From Streptomyces sp. WM6378 (GTDB taxonomy: Bacteria; Actinomycetota; Actinomycetes; Streptomycetales; Streptomycetaceae): DNA of 64,000 nt. The stretch is taken from positions 65,592 through 129,591 of the forward strand of contig NZ_LGDD01000036.1 of NCBI RefSeq assembly GCF_001279695.1, given 5' to 3'. Positions within the stretch are counted from its first letter, which is position 1, and every line of letters begins with the position of its first letter. The translations under genes and the position numbers were made by a program. This document shows, in pieces, positions 37,812 to 47,420 of the stretch. The notes under the pieces were generated by a model. The model saw nothing but the letters and a program-made list of their open reading frames with translations, had not been told where the DNA came from and did no database searches.

Positions 37812-39095
37812 GTGCAGCAGCACCCGTACGGCTTCGGAGAAGAACTTCGCCGACGACGTCTGGCGGCGGATCTCTCCCTGGAACAGCTCGGCAAGCGTGT
37901 GCACTACAGCAAGGCCCAGCTCAGCAAGGTGGAACGTGGTCTCAAGCGTCCGAGTCTTGAGCTCGCCCGCCTGTGCGACACCGAACTCACTGCCGACGGC
38001 GCCCTGGCCCGGCTGCTGGAACCGGCAGGTTCACCGATGTCCCTGCCCTCTCCCGGGCGCGACGACGAGGTGTGGTTGATGTATCTCGACAAGGACGGCG
38101 ACAGCACGCTCCAGCCGGTGAAGCGCCGCAGCCTGATCGCGGTCGGCGCGGCGTCGGCTCTCTCACTCCAACTGGGCGGCGACCCGCTACCGGTGGACAC
38201 CGGAGCGGGCACGCTCGTCGAAGCATCCCGGATGCTCTTCGACCAGTTCCGCCGAATCGGCCAGGCCGCGACGCCCCGGAGCCTGCTGTCGGCGCTGATC
38301 GCCCAGACCCACTCCCTGGAACAGCTGGCCCGGCTCGCCGGACCCCGGACGAGGAACGAGCTGCTGGTCCTCGCCTCGCGGTACGCGGAATACACGGGCT
38401 GGATGGCACAGGAGGCCGGTGACGACCGTACGGCCCTGTGGTGGACGGACCGTGCCGTGCAGCTCGCCCATGGGGGCGGCGACGACGCGCTGGCCGCGTA
38501 CGCCCTGGTCCGGCGGTCGCTGATCTGCCTGTTCGGCGGCGATCCGGCACAGGCCACGCAGCTGGCCGAGCAGGCACTGCACAGTGCGGCGGCTCCGCGG
38601 GTCCGCGGACTGGCAGCCCAGCACCGGGCCCAGAGCCTCGCGGTGACAGGTGAGCACAGCGCGGCCATGCGGTCCCTGGACCAAGCGCGAGAACTGCTCG
38701 CGGCGGACAATGCCCGCTCCGACACACCCACACTCGGGGCCTCGCACGTGCCCGATGTCGTCGCGATGTACACGGGCTGGTGCCTGTACGAACTGGGCAG
38801 GCCGGGGCAGGCCGCCGAACTCCTCGACCGGGAAACGGCCGGGCTCTCCGCCCATGCGCTGCGCGCCCGGGCCCGGCACGGCGCACGCCGCGCCCTCGCA
38901 CACGCCGCCGCCGGTGACATCGACCAGGCCTGCGTCATCACGTCGGAGCTGCTCTCGTCCGCCGCCGCGGTCGACTCGGCGACCATCGCCACCGATCTGC
39001 GGCGACTCGCTCGGCTACTCGCCCGGCACCCGCGCAACGTCGGTGTACGTGAGGTGGCTCCCCGGCTCACCGCGGTTCTGCCGCGCCACTCCTGA
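37812..39095 (+). CDS. XRE-type HTH regulator with TPR-like repeats
   Basis: A 427-residue protein. Residues 8-62 form an XRE HTH (LSLEQLGKRVHYSKAQLSKVERG). A basic-hydrophobic segment (KRRSLIAVGAASALSLQL, about 113-130) follows, as in many Streptomyces HTH-TPR proteins. The rest (about 160-420) is helical with TPR-like pairs (AAYALVRRSLICLFGGDPAQ; AAQHRAQSLAVTGEHSAAMR). GTG 37812 has CGGAGG 5 nt upstream. First gene of the cassette, 28 bp before the TIR gene; likely its regulator, or a sensor through the TPRs. Confidence 0.85.
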   Translation: MQQHPYGFGEELRRRRLAADLSLEQLGKRVHYSKAQLSKVERGLKRPSLELARLCDTELTADGALARLLEPAGSPMSLPSPGRDDEVWLMYLDKDGDSTLQPVKRRSLIAVGAASALSLQLGGDPLPVDTGAGTLVEASRMLFDQFRRIGQAATPRSLLSALIAQTHSLEQLARLAGPRTRNELLVLASRYAEYTGWMAQEAGDDRTALWWTDRAVQLAHGGGDDALAAYALVRRSLICLFGGDPAQATQLAEQALHSAAAPRVRGLAAQHRAQSLAVTGEHSAAMRSLDQARELLAADNARSDTPTLGASHVPDVVAMYTGWCLYELGRPGQAAELLDRETAGLSAHALRARARHGARRALAHAAAGDIDQACVITSELLSSAAAVDSATIATDLRRLARLLARHPRNVGVREVAPRLTAVLPRHS

Positions 39096-39123
39096 CGAAG
39101 TCCACAGAGAAGGGACCGACCCC

Positions 39124-39879
39124 GTGCACGAGCTCTTCATCAACTACCGCACCCAGGACGGCAAAGAGACTGCCCACAGGTTCGACGACGAGTTGTCCAA
39201 GCGGTTCGGCACGGACAGCGTGTTCCGCGCCCAGAAGTCCATCGCCCCCGGAACCAATTACGTCGACACCCTGGTCAAAGGCGTGCGCCGCTGCCGGGTG
39301 TTACTCGCGCTGATCGGAACCGATTGGCTCGATGCCCCGGACCAGAAGCGGCCCGGCCGCCGGGCTCTCACGAACCCGGGCGACTGGGTGCGGCGCGAAC
39401 TCGAAGAGGCTTTCGCCGCCGGGGTCCTGGTGGTGCCGGTCCTCCTCGGACGCCATGTGGAGCAGCTCGACCCGTTGCGGCTCCCCCGGTCCCTGAAGAG
39501 CCTGGCCGAGTGCCAGTACGAGCGGTACGCCATGCGCACCGGCGAAGCCGATCTCGCTCGGCTCGGCGACCGGCTGGTCCGCCAGGTGCCCGACCTCGCC
39601 CCGCTGGACCGCCACGGGGCCGAATCCAAGCCCACGAGCGTGGAATCCCCCGGCGCCACGACTATCCGCAATGACCAGCAGAGCGGCGGCATAGGCGGCG
39701 TCCACGGTGACGTCGGCTCGTTCATCAACGAGGCGCACGGCCCCCTGCACACCGGATCCGGCAGCCAGGTCAACGGCCCTCAGATCAACGGCGACGGAAC
39801 CAATTACGTGGCCGGGGACAATCACGGTGGCATCCGCCAGCGGTTCGGCGACGCGAAGCGCCCCGGGGCCGAGAAGTGA
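39124..39879 (+). CDS. TIR-domain protein with prion-like C-terminal tail
   Basis: A 251-residue protein. Residues 1 to about 155 are a bacterial TIR domain: FINYRTQDG (strand A/box 1), SIAPGTNYVDTL (BB-loop region), VLLALIGTDWL, and W88-V-R-R-E92, the WxxxE pattern that holds the catalytic Glu of NAD-cleaving TIRs. Residues 175-245 are a Gly/Asn/His-rich tail with IGGVHGDVGSFIN, GPLHTGSGSQVN (206-217) and NYVAGDNHGGI. The 206-217 motif recurs at the N-terminus of the next protein. No membrane segment is seen. GTG 39124 follows AAGGGA; the stop overlaps the next GTG (39876-39879). A probable effector. Confidence 0.85.
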   Translation: MHELFINYRTQDGKETAHRFDDELSKRFGTDSVFRAQKSIAPGTNYVDTLVKGVRRCRVLLALIGTDWLDAPDQKRPGRRALTNPGDWVRRELEEAFAAGVLVVPVLLGRHVEQLDPLRLPRSLKSLAECQYERYAMRTGEADLARLGDRLVRQVPDLAPLDRHGAESKPTSVESPGATTIRNDQQSGGIGGVHGDVGSFINEAHGPLHTGSGSQVNGPQINGDGTNYVAGDNHGGIRQRFGDAKRPGAEK

Positions 39880-41822
39880 CCGAGCCGTACAGCGCGTACA
39901 TCAGCGAGTCCTACGGCGCTGTGCACACCGGCGACGGAACCCAGCTCAACATCTCCCTCGCTCTCGCCTCGGATCGGTTACGGCACGAGGCAGGGCCGAG
40001 TCTGCGCAGCATCACGGACCGCGACGGCGACTGGCTGGACCAGAGGTTCGTCGCCCCTGGCGGAATGCAGCGAGCACGCACGCTGCTCCGGACCAACTCC
40101 GTCGTACTGCTCTCGGCTCGCCCCGGAGCGGGCAGGCGGGCCGCCGCCCTGATGCTCCTGCACGAACTCGCGGACGGATCAGGCGGGTTGTACGAACTGC
40201 CGGACACCGAGGACGACAGCGGGTCGGTCCTCGACGCGAGTGAGGTGAGTGAGGGCGACCGGCTGATGCTCGATCTGTCGGCCGTCGACGAGGCCCGCTA
40301 TCTCTCCCTCCAGCGCCGACTGCCGGACTTCCGGGCCAGACTCGTCGAGCGGCGGGCCCTGCTCGCCGTCGTGCTGCCGCACCATCACTCCTACCTGCAG
40401 AGGGTCGAGCTCAAGCCCTACACCGCGGAGCTCACCAAGCCTTCTTCGCGTGACGTACTCAGTCGGTATCTCCAACTCGACAACATCCGACCGACGGTGG
40501 CGGAATTGGGTGTCCAGAGCCTCGTGAACCATCTGGCGAGAGTTCCGATGCGGGAGGTCGCCGAGCTCGCGGACCGCATCCGCAGCCTGCGGGACGACGG
40601 CATACCCGGCGGCTTCCCCAGCTGGCGCGACCGGGCCATCAAGCGGGTGGCCGACCGGAGCGCCGAGGTCGCCGCGGACCTGGCCACCCACGACTCGGGC
40701 CGTCGACGGGCCCTGCTGCTCGCCCTCGCGATGTTCCACGAATCCCCGCCCGCCACGGTGCTGCGCACCGCCTCCGCACTGCTGTCGGCCCTGTCCCACC
40801 CACCCGACGAACGGCCGCGCCTGGAACAGACGGACCTGAACCGCGAGTTGACCGAGCTGGGCGCGGAAACCGGCCCCGACGGGCTCGTCCGGTTCCGAAC
40901 GCACAACTACGACCGAGGCGTCCGGGAACACTTCTGGACGTACTTTCCGGATCTGACCGAACAGCTCCGCCGCTGGTTCCACGACTGCCTGGCACGGCCC
41001 CGGATCGGCGAGGACGAACACGGTCCCGCCATCGTGCGGTTCGCCGAGCAGTGTCTGAGGGCCGGCCGGCCCGACGACCTGCTGTGGCTGGCCGAGGCCT
41101 GGACCGGCCGCCACGGCCAGGTCCGGCTCATCCCGGATGCGGCGCAGGCGCTCAACCGCGGTCTGGCCGACGAGCAGTACGGCCAGAGATTCCGGCAGCG
41201 GATCTATGACTGGTCGATCACCGGAAGCCTGCCGCAGAACCTCAAACAAGTACTCGTACTGGTCTGCTCGGAGACCATGCGGCGCAGCCACCCGCACCAG
41301 GCGCTGGTACGGCTCCACCACCTGGACCGCCGGGCGGACGGGCGGGTGGCGGACACCGCGCGCACTGCCCTGCTCGACCTCGCGCTCGGCAACAGCCGTA
41401 TGTACCGCCTGTTGCTCCAGCGCGTCCGTCGCAGCCTGGTGGAATCGGCTTGGGCCAGGGACCTCGGTCTGTTCCTCGCGCTCACCCAGTCCGTGCGGCT
41501 CACCGCCTCGCAGGAGGTGCGTGCGGGACTCACCGCCGGCTGGGCCGCGGTCTTCCAGAAGCTTCCGCGTGAGGAGTGGCACCCGTATGCGGTCCGCTGG
41601 TTCACGGCTGTCGTGGACGGCTCCGGCTCGGAGCGGCTGCTCGACGTGCTCGTGGACGGCTGCCGGAATGAGGCCGCCCTGCTCGGTGGCCTCTATCAGC
41701 TCGCCCGCGACTGGGAGCGGTCCCGTCCGCCAAAGCCCGGCGACGAGCCCCGCATCGTGGGCCTGCTCGTCCAGAAGATCAACTTCGCCCAGGGGCTCAG
41801 TTTCCTGGTGCCCGCTGTCTGA
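39876..41822 (+). CDS. Large helical protein with degenerate P-loop and N-terminal HTG motif
   Basis: A 648-residue protein of no recognised family. The N-terminus carries GAVHTGDGTQLN (residues 14-25), shared with the TIR protein tail. Residues 75-90 (VVLLSARPGAGRRAA) look like a Walker A with the Lys replaced (GAGRR instead of GxGK[ST]), and LMLDLS (130-135) like a Walker B. The remainder is alpha-helical with Leu/Arg-rich stretches suggesting a STAND-like or HEAT-like region. It overlaps the TIR gene by 4 bp (GTGA). Probably the sensor or scaffold partner of the TIR protein. Confidence 0.75.
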   Translation: MTEPYSAYISESYGAVHTGDGTQLNISLALASDRLRHEAGPSLRSITDRDGDWLDQRFVAPGGMQRARTLLRTNSVVLLSARPGAGRRAAALMLLHELADGSGGLYELPDTEDDSGSVLDASEVSEGDRLMLDLSAVDEARYLSLQRRLPDFRARLVERRALLAVVLPHHHSYLQRVELKPYTAELTKPSSRDVLSRYLQLDNIRPTVAELGVQSLVNHLARVPMREVAELADRIRSLRDDGIPGGFPSWRDRAIKRVADRSAEVAADLATHDSGRRRALLLALAMFHESPPATVLRTASALLSALSHPPDERPRLEQTDLNRELTELGAETGPDGLVRFRTHNYDRGVREHFWTYFPDLTEQLRRWFHDCLARPRIGEDEHGPAIVRFAEQCLRAGRPDDLLWLAEAWTGRHGQVRLIPDAAQALNRGLADEQYGQRFRQRIYDWSITGSLPQNLKQVLVLVCSETMRRSHPHQALVRLHHLDRRADGRVADTARTALLDLALGNSRMYRLLLQRVRRSLVESAWARDLGLFLALTQSVRLTASQEVRAGLTAGWAAVFQKLPREEWHPYAVRWFTAVVDGSGSERLLDVLVDGCRNEAALLGGLYQLARDWERSRPPKPGDEPRIVGLLVQKINFAQGLSFLVPAV

Positions 41823-41840
41823 CACTCCTCGGGGGAGAAC

Positions 41841-42923
41841 ATGATCGGCTCAGGTCGCAACACCATGACGGTCTTCGTCACCCTTCTGCTCGGGCTGCTG
41901 CTCGTCATCGCGGGCGTCGCACTGCAGTGGCCGCGCTGGGCCTGGCCCGTCCTGGCCGCCGTGCTGGTCACGGCCGCCCTGGCGGTCAATCGGCTCATGG
42001 CCGGGGACCGTGACCGGTTCCCGCCCCACCTGGCCATGGAACCCGATCTGCCCATACCGCCCGCCCCGCGCCAGGAGATCCGCGTCAGCGGCGTCGCACT
42101 GCCGAGTGCGGTCGCGGACTACGACTTCCTGTTCTCGGCCACGGTGCGCTGGAGCCTTCTCGAATCGCCCGACGGGGCCGCCCTCATCAATCCGTCCGGG
42201 CTCGCCGTCGATGCCGTCCTGCACCGGGCCCGGGAGATAACCGCGGGCCAGCCCCCGTCCCGGAGCGCGCTGGTACAACACCGGCTCGACGGCGCTCTCG
42301 CCACGATGCAGGCCGACTCCAGCGGACGGCTGCTCGCCATGGCCCTGGACGTCTCGCTCTGCCTTCCCGATCCGGATCTGGAACGGCTGGCCAAACTCTC
42401 GACCGTACGCAAGGAGCGGGACGTCTGGGAGCACGAGCGCAGCCACGAACGCAACAAGCGCGACTACCTGGGCGGCGACGTCCTCAAGGACACCGGCAGC
42501 GCGGTGGTGTGGTGGCTGTCCCGCAACGAGGACCGGATCGAGGAGACCGTGGACCGGATCGGCGTCCTCGCCAGGCTTACCGCCGCGGCCAACAACGACG
42601 AGGTGGCACCGGAGTTCCGGCACCTGGTGCCGCCTCCCCCTGTTCCGCCGCAGCAGGACTTCGACGAGGAGAGCCCACTCGGCCCGGAAACCGCCCAGGA
42701 GCGGCACGAGGAACCGCCAGAGGCATCGCCGGGCCATCGCCTGGACGACGTGATCGCCTGGTTCGGCTTCGGCCCGCACGACCCCGACCTGGCCCTGTTC
42801 GCGGAGCACCTGGTCCAGGTGGCCGAGGCACACGGAAAGAGCGAAGCCGCCGCCCGGATCAAATACCGCTTCGACGGCCGGATGCCCGAGGACCCCGCCG
42901 AGACCCCGCCCCCGGGGTCATGA
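41841..42923 (+). CDS. Two-helix membrane protein of unknown family (cassette gene 4)
   Basis: A 360-residue protein. Two N-terminal transmembrane helices (about 9-29 and 32-50) are followed by a cytoplasmic part with beta strands (PSAVADYDFLFSATVRWSLL), helices, and a charged segment (VRKERDVWEHERSHERNKRD, about 192-211) that may be coiled coil. The pattern is reminiscent of SPFH/band-7-like proteins, but too weakly to assign. A Pro-rich linker (about 255-300) and a small C-terminal helical part complete it. ATG 41841 has GGGGGAG upstream, 18 bp after the P-loop gene. Confidence 0.72.
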   Translation: MIGSGRNTMTVFVTLLLGLLLVIAGVALQWPRWAWPVLAAVLVTAALAVNRLMAGDRDRFPPHLAMEPDLPIPPAPRQEIRVSGVALPSAVADYDFLFSATVRWSLLESPDGAALINPSGLAVDAVLHRAREITAGQPPSRSALVQHRLDGALATMQADSSGRLLAMALDVSLCLPDPDLERLAKLSTVRKERDVWEHERSHERNKRDYLGGDVLKDTGSAVVWWLSRNEDRIEETVDRIGVLARLTAAANNDEVAPEFRHLVPPPPVPPQQDFDEESPLGPETAQERHEEPPEASPGHRLDDVIAWFGFGPHDPDLALFAEHLVQVAEAHGKSEAAARIKYRFDGRMPEDPAETPPPGS

Positions 42924-42943
42924 CCGGATTCCGGCAGCAAGCA

Positions 42944-42983
42944 CACGAGGGCCCCGGACCGAACCCGGTCCGGGGCCCTCGTG
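42944..42983. terminator. Strong bidirectional terminator closing the TIR cassette and metK
   Basis: A perfect 18-bp GC-rich stem, CACGAGGGCCCCGGACCG (42944-42961) and its complement (42966-42983), with the loop AACC. It lies 20 bp after the last cassette gene and 15 bp after the metK stop on the other strand. Confidence 0.92.
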
Positions 42984-42998
42984 AGGATGCCGTGTCGG

Positions 42999-44207
<1,209 letters not shown>

Positions 44208-44339
44208 AACGCTCCCTGGGGTTGCAGCGGCTGCTGGCTGATCATGGTCGGTCGCGCCGGGAGCTGCGCCCGGCTGCGGTTCCGAGACCAGTTTATCGGT
44301 CGGTTCTGCTCGTTGGACCACGTGTCTCGATCCGTGGAG

Positions 44340-44355
44340 TCCGGAGATCTCCGGA
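44340..44355. promoter_or_regulatory. Palindrome in the metK upstream region
   Basis: TCCGGAGATCTCCGGA is a perfect 16-bp palindrome, 133 bp upstream of metK. It lies in the 233-bp gap (44208-44440) that otherwise contains only the coaBC terminator. It could be an operator. No SAM-riboswitch core was recognised in the gap. Confidence 0.35.
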
Positions 44356-44400
44356 TCTGCTCGTACGAACGTCTGTCTCGGCTGTCGACGACACTACGCG

Positions 44401-44428
44401 CGGGCCCGGGATCATGCCCCCGGGCCCG
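44401..44428 (-). terminator. Terminator after coaBC
   Basis: A 10-bp perfect stem, CGGGCCCGGG / CCCGGGCCCG, with an 8-nt loop, located 13 nt beyond the coaBC stop on the minus strand. Confidence 0.75.
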
Positions 44429-44440
44429 GGTCCGGGAGGG

Positions 44441-45673
44441 CTACGGGCGGTCGGCAGGCGCGGCGGCTGTTTGTCCGAAACGCTGGCCCACCAGATCCCA
44501 CACCGTGTCGGCGAGGGCTTCCTTCGGGCCGTACGGGACCGGCGTCTCCGAGCCGTCGGCCCCCAGGACCACGGCCTCGTTCTCCTCGGAGCCGAACGTC
44601 TTGCGCTCGCCGACCTCGTTGACGACGAGCAGGTCGCACCCCTTGCGCCGGAGTTTGAGGCGGCCGTTGGCGAGCACGTCGTCGGTCTCCGCGGCGAAGC
44701 CGACGACCAGTTGCTCCGGACGGGCCCGCTCGGCGGAGATCTCGGCCAGGATGTCCGGATTGCGGACCAGGGTGAGCGGCGCGGGCTCCTCGCCGTCCTT
44801 CTTCTTGATCTTCCCGGCGGCGTACGACTCGGGCCGGAAGTCGGCGACGGCGGCCGCCATGACCACGGCGTCGGCGTCCGGGGCCGCCTTCAGGACGGCT
44901 TCCCGCAGCTGTACGGCGGTGCCGACGCGGACCACATCGGCGCCCGCCGGGTCCGGCAGCCCGGTGTTCGCCTCGATCAGGGTGACCCTGGCCCCCCGCG
45001 CGACGGCGGTCCGCGCGAGGGCGTACCCCTGCTTGCCGGAGGAGCGGTTGCCGAGATAGCGGACGGGGTCGAGCGGCTCGCGCGTGCCGCCCGCGCTGAT
45101 CACCACGTGCCGCCCGGCCAGATCCCGCTCGGCACTCCCCCGCGCGAGCACCCGGCGGCACACCTCGAACAGCTCGCCCGGGTCGGGCAGCCGCCCCTTG
45201 CCGGTGTCGACGCCGGTGAGCCGTCCGACGGCGGGCTCGACGACGACCGCGCCCCGGCGGCGCAGCGTCGCCACGTTCTCCTGCGTCGCGGGGTGCTCCC
45301 ACATCTCGGTGTGCATCGCGGGCGCGAAGACGACCGGGCAGCGGGCGGTGAGCAGGGTGTTGGTCAGCAGGTCGTCGGCGAGCCCGTGCGCGGCCTTGGC
45401 CAGCATGTCGGCGGTGGCCGGGGCCACGATCACGAGGTCGGCGTCCTGCCCGATCCGGACGTGCGGCACCTCGTGGACGTCGGACCAGACCTCGGTCGAG
45501 ACGGGATGGCCGGACAGTGCCGACCAGGTGGCGGCCCCGACGAAGTGCAGCGCCGACTCGGTCGGCACCACCCGTACGTCGTGCCCCGACTCGGTGAGCC
45601 GGCGCAGCAGCTCGCACGCCTTGTAGGCGGCGATGCCGCCGCTGACCCCCAGAACGACCTTCGGCTTGGCCAT
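44441..45673 (-). CDS. coaBC: Bifunctional phosphopantothenoylcysteine decarboxylase/synthetase
   Basis: A 410-residue fusion for coenzyme A synthesis. The N-terminal flavin-dependent decarboxylase CoaC (about 1-190) has VVLGVSGGIAAYKACELLRR and the PAMHTEMW loop with the active-site region. The C-terminal synthetase CoaB (about 195-400) has VVISAGGTREPLDPVRYLGN and VNEVGERKTFGSEENE. Start ATG 45673 (MAKPKVVLG) is preferred over 45727. Also called dfp. It lies downstream of rpoZ across a terminator. Confidence 0.96.
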   Translation of the reverse strand: MAKPKVVLGVSGGIAAYKACELLRRLTESGHDVRVVPTESALHFVGAATWSALSGHPVSTEVWSDVHEVPHVRIGQDADLVIVAPATADMLAKAAHGLADDLLTNTLLTARCPVVFAPAMHTEMWEHPATQENVATLRRRGAVVVEPAVGRLTGVDTGKGRLPDPGELFEVCRRVLARGSAERDLAGRHVVISAGGTREPLDPVRYLGNRSSGKQGYALARTAVARGARVTLIEANTGLPDPAGADVVRVGTAVQLREAVLKAAPDADAVVMAAAVADFRPESYAAGKIKKKDGEEPAPLTLVRNPDILAEISAERARPEQLVVGFAAETDDVLANGRLKLRRKGCDLLVVNEVGERKTFGSEENEAVVLGADGSETPVPYGPKEALADTVWDLVGQRFGQTAAAPADRP

Positions 45674-45726
45674 CGGAAAACTCGCCTCTCCCCGCGCGCG
45701 CCTGATGCGTGTACGTACCCATGACA

Positions 45727-45765
45727 CACCACAGGCCCGGCAGTCGCGCTGCCGGGCCTGTGGTG
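45727..45765 (-). terminator. Terminator after rpoZ
   Basis: A 17-bp perfect stem, CACCACAGGCCCGGCAG and its complement, with the 5-nt loop TCGCG, 14 nt past the rpoZ stop. It separates rpoZ from coaBC. Confidence 0.88.
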
Positions 45766-45779
45766 GGATGTTCTGTCGC

Positions 45780-46052
45780 CTACTGGGCGGGGCCCTCGAT
45801 GGCCTCGGAGGTCAGCAGACCCGCGTTGATCTCGCGCAGCGCGATCGAGAGCGGCTTCTCGTGGACGTGGGTGTCCACCAGCGGGCCGACGTACTCAAGC
45901 AGACCCTCACCGAGCTGCGAGTAGTACGCGTTGATCTGGCGGGCACGCTTGGCCGCGTAGATCACCAGGCTGTACTTCGAGTCGGTTGCCTCAAGGAGCT
46001 CATCAATCGGAGGGTTGATGATGCCCTCGGGCGCGGTAATGGAAGAGGACAC
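45780..46052 (-). CDS. rpoZ: RNA polymerase omega subunit
   Basis: A 90-residue omega subunit that supports assembly of beta-prime. The conserved core is [28 protein letters not shown] (in parts) and [17 protein letters not shown] 46052 ([10 protein letters not shown]) gives the Streptomyces length and has GGAAGG 8 nt upstream. It lies 85 bp after gmk. Confidence 0.96.
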   Translation of the reverse strand: MSSSITAPEGIINPPIDELLEATDSKYSLVIYAAKRARQINAYYSQLGEGLLEYVGPLVDTHVHEKPLSIALREINAGLLTSEAIEGPAQ

Positions 46053-46137
46053 TCTCTGCCTTCCGATGGGGATCGAAGATGTGAGCTGAATCAAATGAGT
46101 CGAATCGGCGTCAGACAAATGACGTCGTACGACTCGA

Positions 46138-46731
46138 TCAAACAACTCGCATCAAGGCTAGCAGCTCACGGGCCACGTCCTCGACCGAGGTGTTGACCAG
46201 TGTCGTATCGAACTCGGCCTCGGCGGCCAGTTCGACCTTCGCGGCGGCCAGGCGGCGCTCGATGACCTCCGGCGCCTCGGTGCCCCGGCCGGTGAGCCGA
46301 CGGACCAGTTCGTCCCAGCTCGGCGGCGCGAGGAAGACCAGCTGGGCCTCGGGCATCGACTCGCGTACGAGCCGGGCGCCCTGGAGGTCGATCTCCAGGA
46401 GGACGGGCTCGCCCGCTTCGAGGTGTTCGAGCACGGCCTTGCGCGGGGTTCCGTAACGGTTGCCCGCGAACTCGGCCCACTCAAGGAGCTCGCCGTTGGC
46501 GACGAGCTTGTCGAACTCCTCGTCGTCGACGAAGAAGTACTGCACGCCGTGCCGCTCGCCGGGGCGCGGCTTGCGGGTCGTCGCCGACACCGAGAGCCAG
46601 ACCTCGGGGTGGACCTTGCGCATATGAGCGACGACCGTGCTCTTGCCGACCCCGGAGGGGCCGGAGAGCACGGTCAGCCGCGGACGTGCGTCCGGGGGTA
46701 CGGGGGTGGTCCCCCGGGGTGTTGCTGCCAT
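46138..46731 (-). CDS. gmk: Guanylate kinase
   Basis: A 197-residue enzyme phosphorylating GMP to GDP. It has the P-loop [26 protein letters not shown], the GMP-binding [12 protein letters not shown] and [12 protein letters not shown]. The order sIHF gene-gmk-rpoZ-coaBC is the classical actinobacterial one. Confidence 0.96.
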   Translation of the reverse strand: MAATPRGTTPVPPDARPRLTVLSGPSGVGKSTVVAHMRKVHPEVWLSVSATTRKPRPGERHGVQYFFVDDEEFDKLVANGELLEWAEFAGNRYGTPRKAVLEHLEAGEPVLLEIDLQGARLVRESMPEAQLVFLAPPSWDELVRRLTGRGTEAPEVIERRLAAAKVELAAEAEFDTTLVNTSVEDVARELLALMRVV

Positions 46732-46769
46732 GCGGCGATTATTCCAGCTTCTCGGGTATGCCCGAGACG

Positions 46770-47093
46770 TCAGGCCCCGGAGCCGCCGAACTCGCGCTCA
46801 AGGGACGCGATCTGGTTGGAGCCGAGCCCCCGCACGCGGCGGCTCTCGGAAATCCCGAGCCGCTCCATGATCTGCTTGGCGCGGACCTTGCCCACGCCGG
46901 GCAGGGACTCAAGGAGCGCGGAGACCTTCATCTTCCCGATGACGTCGTTCTCCTGGCCCGACTTGATGACCTCGTGGAGCGAGGCGCCGGAGTGCTTGAG
47001 TCGATTCTTGACCTCGGCCCGCTCCCGGCGAGCCGCGGCGGCCTTTTCGAGCGCGGCTGCGCGCTGTTCAGGGGTAAGGGGCGGAAGAGCCAC
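46770..47093 (-). CDS. sihF: Streptomyces integration host factor sIHF
   Basis: A 107-residue nucleoid-associated protein related to mycobacterial mIHF. A long N-terminal helix ([24 protein letters not shown]) is followed by an H2TH-like DNA-binding part ([22 protein letters not shown]) and the C-terminal [19 protein letters not shown]. It binds and bends duplex DNA and affects development and antibiotic production. GTG 47093 gives the known 107-residue length; longer frames add non-conserved sequence. Confidence 0.95.
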   Translation of the reverse strand: MALPPLTPEQRAAALEKAAAARRERAEVKNRLKHSGASLHEVIKSGQENDVIGKMKVSALLESLPGVGKVRAKQIMERLGISESRRVRGLGSNQIASLEREFGGSGA

Positions 47094-47249
47094 GCCTACG
47101 TCACCTCGGATGTCGAACTGTCGGATACGGACCGGTGAGGAACCTAATCGCCCCACACCAGGCGAGCAACGAACAACGCACTCGCGCACGTGCTCGTCTG
47201 CTCTCGTCGGAGACTAGCGGCCAAGGCCGCTCCAGTCAGCGAGAACAGA

Positions 47250-47289
47250 CGAAAAGTCCTGGTCAGCCTCAGCCGACCGGGACTTTTCG
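47250..47289. terminator. Hairpin CGAAAAGTCC...GGACTTTTCG upstream of the sIHF gene
   Basis: A 10-bp perfect outer stem (CGAAAAGTCC / GGACTTTTCG), then one T-G pair and a 4-bp inner GGTC/GACC stem, with a 10-nt loop. Its A/T-rich ends give an A-tract on one side and a T-tract on the other, as in bidirectional terminators. It may be a second barrier behind pyrF or an element of the sIHF leader. Confidence 0.6.
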
Positions 47290-47420
47290 GACAAAACACC
47301 CTGGTTTTGAGTAAGGAAATTGTCAACGTTCGGTGTGCGCGCACCCCACGGCCTCTCCGGACGGGCGGTCCCGCCGTTCCGAGAACCGGTCCGGCGACCG
47401 TCCTCGCACGTCCGGGAAGC

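Noticed and set aside
37812..42923. Assignment of the cassette to Thoeris or CBASS
   Set aside because: A Thoeris set needs a ThsA (SLOG/Sir2) partner and CBASS a nucleotidyltransferase; neither is present, and the partners are of unrecognised type.
37599..42998. Prophage or integrative element explanation for the TIR cassette
   Set aside because: No integrase, replication, structural phage gene, tRNA end or direct repeat was found at either junction.
44208..44440. Possible SAM riboswitch upstream of metK
   Set aside because: No SAM-I, SAM-II or SAM-IV core pattern could be found on the minus strand; only a palindrome and the coaBC terminator are visible.
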